Under the pieces are notes generated by a model. It searched no databases and was not told where the DNA came from. It worked only from the letters and a program-made list of their open reading frames with translations. The position numbers and the translations under genes are program-made. From assembly GCA_964035545.1 (NCBI GenBank), contig OZ037765.1, positions 24,167,504 to 24,231,503 of the forward strand: 64,000 nucleotides of DNA, in the 5' to 3' direction. This stretch comes from Bugula neritina. Taxonomy: Eukaryota > Bryozoa > Gymnolaemata > Cheilostomatida > Bugulidae. This document shows positions 25,251 to 35,723 of this stretch, piece by piece (positions within the stretch are counted from its first letter, which is position 1; each line of letters opens with the position of its first letter).

Positions 25251-27375
25251 ATGCAACTTACATGTCCACTGCTATCTGGGGCTATTTTCATCTGGCTGGC
25301 TTGCATGTGCACAGGATTTCCCATCATCAATAACCCAAGGCTTTATAATTGTGACAAATCATCAGATAGAGAGCTTTACTATCTATGTCTGACATTGACA
25401 GAGAGTAAGTTTACTATGATACTATGTTTATGGTGGTTTCTGTTTAATAAAATAGTGGCAAACTGGTATAATTATGCGTTGTATATAGAACTGACAATTT
25501 ATATTTTCTTCTATTTTCAACTTTCGAACTATTTTGAATAAAACATAATGAGTAATTTAAATTTAATAGATATGCACATCTATGAAAATGTAATAGTAGC
25601 TTATCTTTTCATTTTTTAGAAATTGGCAACATTTTAATGCAGTTCCACTGTTCCAGGGTACATATTTCTAGGCTACTCAGCAAGCCTAACTGTACAAACT
25701 ATAGCTATATAAACATATTTTCACATTTTAAACCAAGAGCCAAGTATTCTTATTTTATGTCATAACATGCAATTTTAAAACTAATATGTTTCTAAATATT
25801 TAATGAAGTATTTTTAAAATTATTCATCAAAAACATGCATAACTTATATTTAAAGTTTTAATATAATCTTGTGCTTATATTAAGTCTACTAGAAAAGGAT
25901 CTTGTTCTGGCACTTATTTAGGTGTAGAAGTTGAGATTTTAATAGTTTAAGTTCTTTAATTTTCTTAACAAATTTTGGTTTGGGGCACAAGCTGAAGTTC
26001 TCATGAGAGCATAACTTCTTTTACTACATTTCTGATCTAAATCACAGGGTTTCCTTAATTTTTCCATTACTACACCTACCTGTGGAAGCTTGTATTTAGT
26101 AGGTCTAAAGCTATTTTAACATTCTTATTTGAGTCCGGAAGTGTTAACTACGTCATGTAAATAGTATAATTTAAATTCATTGCGCTTCTATAATTAAGAC
26201 TACAAAAAATCTATTTTGTTTTTTTAACATTCAATTTTTTTCTAACCATATATTCTGAGACATAACATACCAACCAGTTTCAGCTGTGAACTGTTTCCGC
26301 TGGGTTTATAGTCAATATATAATGTTTGCATTATGAAGTTTCAAATTTGCAATAACTGTAGCAAAAAAATATTGGTTGTTTCATTTTTAATCAAATGCGT
26401 ATGTTACCAAAATGGTAATTAAACTAAAAACAACAAGTACGGCACCTAATTTCTTTACAAAGTGTCTTTTTCATACTATTTCCTTAAGGCAATTAGCATA
26501 TACTATATTGTATTGTGTTTGAACAATTGTTGATGTTCTAAATCTATAAACATGTTTTTCTTCCTTTGAATCCCATTTCTATTACCTAGTTTAAGATTTC
26601 ATATATAATTGAAATTTCAGTGATGGATGCAGATAGAGAAAAGTATAATAATCCCTATCAAAGGCAGTGGGAGTCACTATATTTTTCTGGCAGCAACACT
26701 AATCAACTGAACTACCTTGCCAGGTACAAGATATATAGGTACAGTTACACATTACCATACTGCACCACACCATGCCGTACCATACTATATAATACTATAC
26801 TACACCATATGCTATATCATAACTTGTTGGCCGCACCCTGCTGTATCATATGTGCATTAAAACCACACATATAAACCGAATGCATATATATTAAGGCATC
26901 TACATTTTTGTTTCAATTAGAGAGCAATGTTGGCTGGCCTCATAAGTTAAAAATCAGGTTTCTATTTTTGTTTAATGAATTCTGTTTTAGTTGAATGACA
27001 TTATTTATTTAGTGTCAAGTTTTTTAGTTAATTTAAAAAAACATGCTAGCATATAGGAGGCTTATTCGTGATTGCTGACTGATGCTTAAACATAAAATGT
27101 CCTGAGGCTGTGGGTATCTCATTTTTAATTAAGGTAGATATCAATTATGAAACGATAAAATTTCCCCTGAGAGGCCAATAATCACAAAACAGCAACTCAC
27201 CTTTTCACAATCAGGTCAGACTAAAGTGACAATTTGTTTAGAAAACCTGCCATACTCATTGTCAATTACGGTTGACTCATTTTTTTACAGAGCCTTGAAC
27301 TATCCAGATGCACAGAAACAGCCTACCTTCACTAATAAAAGAGTTGAAACTGGACATTTCAATAGATTTGGCTGA
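25251..27375 (+). CDS. RFamide neuropeptide precursor 1 (VETGHFNRFamide)
   Basis: Three exons: 25251-25404, 26621-26723, 27291-27375; 113 aa, in frame. Seen: a hydrophobic signal peptide (residues 1-22, ending CMCTG), then a propeptide with two cysteines (C34 and C46, spacing 11) in a Leu/Tyr-rich helix-like stretch, an acidic and aromatic linker with NNPYQRQWESLYF, and a dibasic site K102-R103 followed by VETGHFNRFG and the stop codon. Inference: prohormone convertase cuts after KR, and Gly113 is the amide donor, giving the nonapeptide VETGHFNRF-NH2 for secretion from neurons or endocrine cells. A two-cysteine propeptide followed by one C-terminal RFamide is the plan of insect myosuppressin precursors, but the mature peptide differs from xDVDHxFLRF. 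The second precursor lies 1.4 kb downstream on the same strand and has the same length. No homolog is recognised with certainty. Confidence 0.75.
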
Positions 27376-28799
27376 ATGTTGTTCTAAAAACTATATCTAA
27401 GTTTTACTCGTTTAATTTAGTCAAGTTTACCTGTGATTTCACATGACTGTAGATGTAATATATGTTATAAGTCTTGTTTTAAATGTTTTTAATTCATATT
27501 ACTATAGTTTGAGCTATATTATGATGCACGGTTCCTGCTAATAATCTTAAACCATTATAAAGTGCATTGCTTTTATCATAGTATCTTGTTATAAACTTTA
27601 TATAAAACAATAATAATAATAGTAACAATAACATATAGGCTAGTATTCAAATGCTCATTTGTTGTGCATGTCATGTTGTTTATCTAAGTTATAATTTTAT
27701 ATAATATTATAATTGCTAAGGTTATAGCTATTCTATTGGCAGTTCAAAAACTGCAAGGGCTTAAAATTTGCTAGTAAATTTTAAACCCTTGATCTTTCCA
27801 ACATTTTTTGATTATTATAAATATTTTGTGTCACTAAACAGGTTTTGTTATATACCTAATATCATAATAATTACTATATTATATTATAGTATGAGCAGAA
27901 ACTTATACAGAAATAGATATACTTATTTAGCATAAAATTTTTTATTATTTCATCATTGCTATGTTCAGCCTATGCTGACGGAAGCAACTGTCTATGCTGT
28001 CCTATGAAACACTCAGCATGTAATGATGCCTTATTTATTGGCAGCATACAAAGAAAACTGTTTAATGCAGCTTATTACAGGTTGATGCAATTACATTGAA
28101 TCCTGTTGACTTTTCCTCTACAAAAGTGACTGCATTCAAACAACCCGATAACAATTCAATTAACATATGTAACCCACATTTCTCATTTAGCAGAAAATCT
28201 ATAAACTAACCATTATGTAAGCACCTTTATAACTAAAAGTAATGAAAAATATAGACAGCATAAAAATTGAGAAATAATTTACGAGCTTGATGATGGTGTT
28301 TCCTCTACCCTTTCTGTCCCAAGAGGAAAGACATTTGTTGGTATAAAGTGTACATTCTCACCACTGTGCATATCATTAATAAGTTCTCTACGAATAAAGC
28401 TAGACTAAGCCAATATTTTTATTTGGAGAGTAATTAACAAGCTTAGTAATTTGAAGGTAAGTATGATATAGAATTTGTGACTTTGCTGCTAAATCCAATT
28501 TCAATCTAGGATATACTAAATTTAATTCTGTTCTGTAGTATGTAACACTATTACAAATTATTATAATATAGTGTACTTAGTGCTTGCTTTAGCATTATAT
28601 AAAATTGAATGTTTGCGTATCAAGTAAATCAGATAATATTTACCGGGAAAATTTTTAGCTCATACTAAGTGCATTTAATAGGTTTTGGAAATTAATAATG
28701 TTAGCAGCTATACAGCGGACTGAATTTAATTTATCAAATCTTATAAAGAAGAAATAGTGAATCACAACACATGACTATGTTTCAGAACAGCTAGGAACC
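27376..28799. other. Intergenic between the two RFamide genes
   Basis: AT-rich 3' flank of precursor 1 and 5' flank of precursor 2, with a short AATAATAATA run near 27608. No coding exon or RNA gene seen. Confidence 0.5.
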
Positions 28800-29999
28800 A
28801 TGTACAAGAAGGTTATCTTGATAGTAGCAACTTTTGCAACTATTGGAAGCATTTTAGCAGCCCCTGTGATTGAAGACAGCTCAAGTACCATATATGAAAG
28901 AGTTGAACGTGCTAGGCACCTGTGTTTGAATGCTGAAACAGATTTTTTCGATGCCATTTTGTGTGAAATATTGTTTCAACATGAAAATGTGACACCATAT
29001 TTACCAGGTAAGTTTGAATAGTACTAATTTAGTCATGACCCAATCAGTAATATAAAAATTATAATTTAAAGTTGTATTTCAACCTAGTAAATTTTATAGC
29101 TAAAAAACTTGAGAACTTCTAAATTTAGTTATCCTAAATGTATGTTCATTAGAAATTCGTATTGGGTTTGACATTACTGTAAGATGCCATTTAAAGCGTT
29201 GTGCAGAGTGCTAACTTGAATTGATACCTAAAAATATGCATTCAGATATTTTTGTCTTTCTAGATTGTCACATATTTCCCATCTTTAAATGCAGTAACCG
29301 ACAAATTTCAATAGCTTAAAGGTTTTTTTTAGTTTTAGCTCCAGCCTAAAATCTTGCAAACAAACAACTTCTTTCAAGATATTTATTCCCACCAGAAAAC
29401 AGGATTTTTTAGATTTCTTCATTACTGCCTCTACCCCGTTCTCTACACTGTTCAAAATACAATGCTGAGTGCAATCTTTAGGTCTCAGCTTTTAAAATAA
29501 ATCAAAAAAGTCTTATGTAGGAGAAAATACTTAATAAATGAAGCATCAAAACCTTTCAATGACAAAGGTTTTCTGTATATGGGTATAATAAGTATGAACA
29601 AAACTAAATCTGACTAAATTATAGTGAGATCAGTAAAGCTTACCATGCCGTGCATTATTATCAACTATATTCTATACGTGCTAAAATTACTACTATTGAA
29701 TTTAATAGCACAATAAGATACTGTACTTTATTATGGTAATTTAATGAATGCCTTTTTTAAGTTGAGAATAAAACTGCTGTGAGTAACAAGCTTTACTCAC
29801 CTGTTTGTAATGTAACTTGCTGTGGTTAAATCTAAAATGAGTTTTTATCTTTTTTGGGGTTTTAGAATCTGCAAAAAGAACTGGCCCTAAAAATCCCAGA
29901 CCAAAACTCTCTCCTTATGGAAATTTGCTTTCCAACGTGAGATTTGGCAGGAAAAGAAGAAATAGTTTAGCTGCTGCTGCGCATCCCAAGTCCAACTAA
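28800..29999 (+). CDS. RFamide neuropeptide precursor 2 (long NVRFamide)
   Basis: Two exons: 28800-29007 and 29866-29999; 113 aa. Seen: a signal peptide MYKKVILIVATFATIGSILA with likely cleavage before APVIEDSS; a propeptide with C42 and C55 (spacing 12) in an amphipathic run (HLCLNAETDFFDAILCEILF); K73-R74; a peptide at residues 75-96 starting TGPKNPRPKL and ending SPYGNLLSNVRF; amidation Gly97; a tetrabasic R98-K-R-R101 site; and a 12-residue tail NSLAAAAHPKSN. The expected product is a 22-residue peptide amide with C terminus Asn-Val-Arg-Phe-NH2. It has no internal dibasic site. Same length, two-cysteine plan and first-intron phase (phase 1) as precursor 1, so the two are probably old tandem duplicates, although sequence identity is low. 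Family not recognised; NPF/NPY, luqin and myosuppressin were considered without a convincing match. Confidence 0.8.
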
Positions 30000-30159
30000 T
30001 TGACTTAAATTTGTTGTCTTATATAATATTATAGAGCTATTAAATTGAGGTGCAAAAACAAATATGTAGTGTGTATATGGCTTAAGCTGAACTGAACGGT
30101 TACTAGCATTAATACATAGCAGTTTGTTATAGTTTATAGCTAGCAGGTAATAATATTTG

Positions 30160-30165
30160 AATAAA
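30160..30165 (+). promoter_or_regulatory. Candidate polyadenylation signal of RFamide precursor 2
   Basis: AATAAA 161 bp after the stop codon of precursor 2. Confidence 0.45.
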
Positions 30166-33100
30166 TCCAATTACAACAATATGGTGTCTAGTTATTATAT
30201 TTTATTAGAAGAAATATTATCATAAAATAACTTTGTGTCACATTTTTTGAGATAGCAGAGAAGACATACTATACACATACACAGCTACAATAGACTTCAA
30301 ATTATGCAATTGAAACTCCTACGGATGGTCTAATTCGATGCAACTGTTTCCCAACATCAAATGAAAAATTCAGTCGCATAATGCAAGCTTGGAAATATAT
30401 AGTGATATCTAGACTATAGCAGCTTAATCCATGTGTGGTTTGCTTACGTGCTTAAAAATAATAATTCTCAACTTGAAGCATAATATAAATTAGTTGCCTT
30501 ATTTCGCATTTACTAAAAGAATGTATCTTGTTTTATTCATTTTTGCATTGCTAATATATTATACAACTAACTGGTACGCATACAGACAAATCTTCCCATA
30601 ATTACTCAATAAACAAATATATGTTACAAACAACATTGCAAATATGTTATATTGACATGCTTTTCTTCCTACCAACCTTGGCTTGAGCAAATATAAATAT
30701 ACAATTTAACATAGTTAATGCCAATATTATAATGCATGTTTACTTTCGTGAATCTATCAAAAAAATTATAGCAGCCAGCATTTTTAATGAAGAGTTGTTC
30801 TCCTTGTATAATATTTTATTTTTCTACATACGGTACTTTAATATTTTTATAGAATAATACAAGACGTATAAGCTTCAAATAAGTTGTTATTTGCTACCCA
30901 CTCACCATTAAAATGTGCAAATGTAATGTTTATTAATAATAAAGATTTTCTAGTTCAAAGTCGTTAGTGCATTTTATTCCCAGTGTTCGCTAAATTGTTC
31001 GTAATTATCGAATAGATAGATTTAAACATCACAAAAGTTAGAGATTTTACATTCAAAAAGTCATTTAGTCTAAGACAATTCAATTTTATTCCGTTTTTAC
31101 CTTTAAATAGCTAGAAAAATATTTTCATATAAATACATGATAGATTAAATATGGGTAAACAATAATTGATGCACCTATCCAAGTAAATATTTTAAAAATG
31201 TAAATAGCCTTGTAACAACTTTTTTTGTCGACACATAGCAAAGACTTTGACAAATTATTTTAGATTTTCTTTGTGAATTATTGAATTCTTAAGCAACTGC
31301 ATAGCTACTTCATCTATTAATAAAAAAGCAAAGGGGCAAAAAATTAAAACATTCCAAAACAATTCGTTAGCACATAGGTCAAATATTACGTTAACCTGAC
31401 ATGCAGAAAATACATTAAAAATTCAGTAAAGTCATGCCCCCCAGTCTAAAACATGTAACTGTGATGAGAAAATTCTACATATAATATAATATGATTGATA
31501 ATATAAAAAAACACTAGTGTTACACTTTTATTGATCACATCTATGCAGAAAATAACAACCAACTTAAAAGCAAATTTGTTTTGAAAAAAAAAATTGATCC
31601 ATGTGTTCAGTTTGAACTATTATTTGAAATATTAAATGCAATTTTAAATGCAAATAAGTAAATATAAAGGTATTCAAAAACTTATAAAAACAGATAGTCG
31701 AATATCCATTTAGCAAATGTGCATAAAGACAAAAGCCACTGAATGAAGTTATGCTAACAAGTATTCTTCAAATATTATTTTACACAGCTATAATTAGTTT
31801 CACAATTGCAACTAAATTATAAATAATATAATTATATAGTCCTAAAACATGAGCAAGTTTTACTTGAACTTAATTTATCTTCAGCCAATAAATTTGTTTT
31901 TTAATATCTTATTGCATTTTAATGCTTTGGAAAGTCACTTAACGTATATCTTGTAACAGACTTTTTGGGTCACAGTTAGCCTGACTGAGACATTTCTCTA
32001 CTTTAATCAAGGTGAGTTTACAATTATGAAACACTAGTGTTTCCTCCGGGGGATCATCAGCTCTAATGCAATAACTTTGTCGATGGTAATACCAGCAGCA
32101 ATTGTTACTCCTACATTATCAAAAGGGAATTATTATTATTATTTGTTTGCAACAAGCCTGCAGCTTAATTAAATATTATTGTTAGCTGCTTGCAGGGTGC
32201 CAATGATGTAGCTTGGATAAAAACTGTTCTTAAATTCAACATTTGAATTGATTTTTTGAAAGATATAGTCCTAATATAAAACAAAAATTTTAACAAATTG
32301 CACCTGCTAGTTTAAATATCAGAGCTCTCTTTAGACTATAACAAAATATTACATATCATATGTTTTATTTCGTAGGGTAGTATTTAATAACAATGCATAA
32401 GAATATTTGTTTCAATAAGTAATTACCAACACATTTGCAAACTCACCTCACGCACTGAAACCCTGAAACTAGCATATATAAAATTTGAGCACCTTTATAT
32501 GTATTGTTGTTGTGTTATATAGATAAGCACTGCAATAAATTACTACCAATACAACTTTCTTACTGTCACTACACTTTATTCTATCAAATCTCAAAGCTAA
32601 CTGAATGCTTGATAAACTAACAGTATGTCAACACAGTTACATAGCACTTTCAAAACCACAACATAATTACTTTGACAGCATAATTGTATCGCTATAACAT
32701 TCCGTAATATAAGGCTACTAGAAGGTATGAGTCATGGGATAATACAAACATAGCTTTAGTAAACAGATACAAACATTTCATGTATATTATCAGTAAACTA
32801 TGTGACAAGTGAGATTGCAGATTTTGGGGTCTTTCAATGACTTTAAGGACAAGTTTTAGAGTAAAGCAACGAACAAAAACCATAAAGTTTGTATTGTTAC
32901 CTTCTTCATATTTCACATAATATTAGCCAATAACTTTCATTGTATAATTGTAATCTAAAATAAGTGCAATAAATCTTTAAAGTGGAACAAATGAATGACA
33001 AAATAAACTTCCATATGTTATCTGTACAAATAGTATGCATCAATAATTATTGTCTCAACTAGTTATGATAACGTAATTTATTTAGATTTTATTAGAAAGA

Positions 33101-33299
33101 CATTAATATATACAATGCAATAAGCTTATAACTAGATATTAAATAATCAAACCGAGACTGCAGTTTTTTATTGTTTGTTCTGCTAACACCTCTGTGTTTT
33201 ACATTAACTTATCTAAACAATTTTTCCACTAAGTTTATTGACTCTTATAAATAAAGATAAGCCAAATTTATGATTAGAGTTAAAAGTGGTGACTAACTA
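30166..33299. other. Long AT-rich intergenic spacer
   Basis: More than 3 kb of AT-rich sequence with no ORF bounded by plausible splice sites and no recognisable RNA gene on either strand. Confidence 0.5.
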
Positions 33300-33583
33300 T
33301 CCCCTCATTTACACTTTGCCGTATCGTAAGCCATAACGTAAAATATCAGCCATTTTGTCTGAGCTTCCTGTACGGCCTTGCGGTACGTTAAGATCAAGCA
33401 CTGCTTGATTCAAACAAGTTGGACAGAAAAACTTTTGCTTCAACTCATTGGATATAATTGTCCAATGAAGTGTCATATATACCGTACCTAATAGCGGACT
33501 TTGAAAACTTTAGCCTGGACACATTAAAAATGGCTGATATTTTACGTTGCAGCGTACGATACGGCAAAGTGTGAATGAGGGGA
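33300..33583. mobile_element. MITE with about 55-bp terminal inverted repeats
   Basis: The left end is TCCCCTCATTTACACTTTGC followed by CGTATCGTA and ACGTAAAATATCAGCCATTT; the right end is the inverse, AAATGGCTGATATTTTACGT... TACGATACGGCAAAGTGTGA then ATGAGGGGA. The arms match over about 55 bp with few differences. The interior (about 170 bp) has no ORF. No clear target-site duplication is visible, so superfamily is open. Confidence 0.85.
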
Positions 33584-34554
33584 AAAGCTGTGGCCCTTTT
33601 TTGTAAATGCATTGTGTCTATGTATTATAATGATTATAATATGTATGATATAGCTTGTGCCGATCCTCAAATTGCTATGCAGCATATAATAGTTCTTCGC
33701 ACTCTGTAGGATTTTGTACATTCAACTCCAAGCATAACGTATATATCATTTTATTGCATGATATTATAGTGAAATGCATATGGCAAAAGAACACTTGAAA
33801 TTGAATTGATTGGTTGAATTTGGCCAAATTTTGATTTATACAATTAGCATAAGCAGACATAATTGAGAAGTTCCTACTGCTGATGCAATTGTTGGACCAA
33901 AATTATCTCACTTTTATAGGCGTTTCAACTCTCCACAATTATATATCTCAGCTTATTTTTTCATAAGAATTGCTTGCAAAGGCAATCCATTTCAACTTGT
34001 GACGAGTTGTCCTGTTTAGTTAAGGTAGGATAACTCTCATAGTACGTGGTGTAATCAAAGCGTATAAATTTACCGTGTGCATGAAGACTTGTGCGGAAAA
34101 ATTCCGGTCGGGCTACACCCACTCAAAGGGCATAATATATAATTATGTCACTCTGCACCCACTAATGACCGAATGTACGAGGTAATGAAAGCCCTATATT
34201 CATCACAAAGTTTGAGTCACTGAGTGCAAACTTTGTGTACACATATATTACAACCCCCTCCGAACCACTGCAGCCACCCCAAACTCTGTGCTACATTAAG
34301 TCAATTTCATATTGATACGATGCGTGCAAACCTGCAAGTGTAAGTCACTTGGCTGCAGCAGTAGAACTAGATGTAATACTAATACTTAATAGCTAAGTTA
34401 CTGTTAGGCATAATGATAATGATAATCACATCACTGTCCTAAAGTTACCAAAAGCCGTAAAGGCAAAGTCGAATAATTAGTCGCAAAGTTGAAGTTTAAT
34501 TTAAATTTGAAATTGACTATTGACTTTGAGGTAGGGTCAAACCGAAATCCGAGT
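33584..34554. other. Intergenic, no gene seen
   Basis: Spacer between the MITE and hexamer array C. No supported gene. Confidence 0.5.
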
Positions 34555-35010
34555 ATCACGAACTCTAAGTGTAAGTATCAATATGACTATGAGTATCAGT
34601 ATAACCGACTATAACTATAACATTAGCAAAAACTATAAGTTAAAGTATAACGTTAGTCATTAACCTATTGGCTATTGCCTATTACTACTCCTATGCCTTA
34701 GGCTTATGCATAGCCATGGCCATAGTGATAGTCACAGTCATAGTGATACTGATAGTGAAAAACATTCAAATACTGAAATAGTATCACACATACTCAAGTA
34801 GTAATAGCAATACTTATACTTAGTCTTGTGTCGTATCACTATCAGTATGAGTTTGAGTATACTTACACTTGTAGTTATACTATAACTTTAACTACAACTA
34901 TAAATATAAGTTAGAGCTTATGGCTATAGCCATAGGCATAGCCCTATAACTATAAGTATACTCATCACTATGACTCTATGAGACACTAATACTATTAGTA
35001 TTATTGTATA
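34555..35010. repeat. Hexamer-periodic cryptic repeat C, upstream of the acyl-CoA oxidase gene
   Basis: Same design as array B: GTATCAATATGACTATGAGT, ATAGTGATACTGATAGTG, CTATAACTATAACATTAG and their inverses (ATACTATAACTTTAACTAC). It ends roughly 700 bp before the ACOX start codon. Confidence 0.7.
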
Positions 35011-35389
35011 ATTTAATGTGTATTAATATAAATATACTTATAAATTATAGGCTATATCATTATGATCATCATAGTATTGATACTCATTTTCAATAAGATT
35101 ATTACTTCAAGTTTATAATTTATAAATTTATATTTTATAATTTAATCAAATAAATTAATAAATGCTTTTTTTCTTTGAATTAGGTAGTGTTTATACTTAT
35201 AGTCGAAGCATTTACTTAACTGAAGTTGTAAAGAAACAAGTTATAAATTAGCAAAAATAAATGATGCATAGTCTTTTTAGTAGAGTTGTTTGATTTTATG
35301 GCTTGTAAAGTCAATTATCTATCACTAAGTTTTTATAGCTTTATCAATGTTGAAATAAAATTATAACTTGACTTTTTTCAAGGGCTCCC

Positions 35390-35515
35390 TATGTTTATTT
35401 GACTCAAGTCACTCCCGGAATTGGACTTGGCCTGGATTTTTGTTTTGCACCATGACTACTTGATTAGACATTGACTTGAATTGATTTGTTGTGACTTGGG
35501 CCTAGCTCTGATGAT
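35390..35515. repeat. ACTTG-rich degenerate repeat, possible hAT-type end
   Basis: A run of GACTCAAGTCACTC, TTGGACTTGGCC, TTGACTTGAATTG and TGACTTGGGCCTAGCTCTG. The last part (inverse CAGAGCTAGGCCC) looks like a transposon terminus, but no matching other end was found. Confidence 0.3.
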
Positions 35516-35723
35516 GTTACTGGCATTTGTAACACATCTGATATCTCATCTACCAATTTAATTTCTTTTTATTCAACTTTAGATTTAACTTACAATAAAT
35601 GGATACAGAATATAACTTCAAATAATGCATACTTTTTTTGCATTCTATGTAAACTTTAACGCAGCATAATGCTATGGGCAGATTTATATAATGTTTATTT
35701 TTTACAGCACATGTTTAAATAGG

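Noticed and set aside
28800-29999. Assignment of precursor 2 to the NPF/NPY family
   Set aside because: It lacks the RPRF/RxRF end and the tyrosine-rich helix typical of that family; only the RFamide end is shared.
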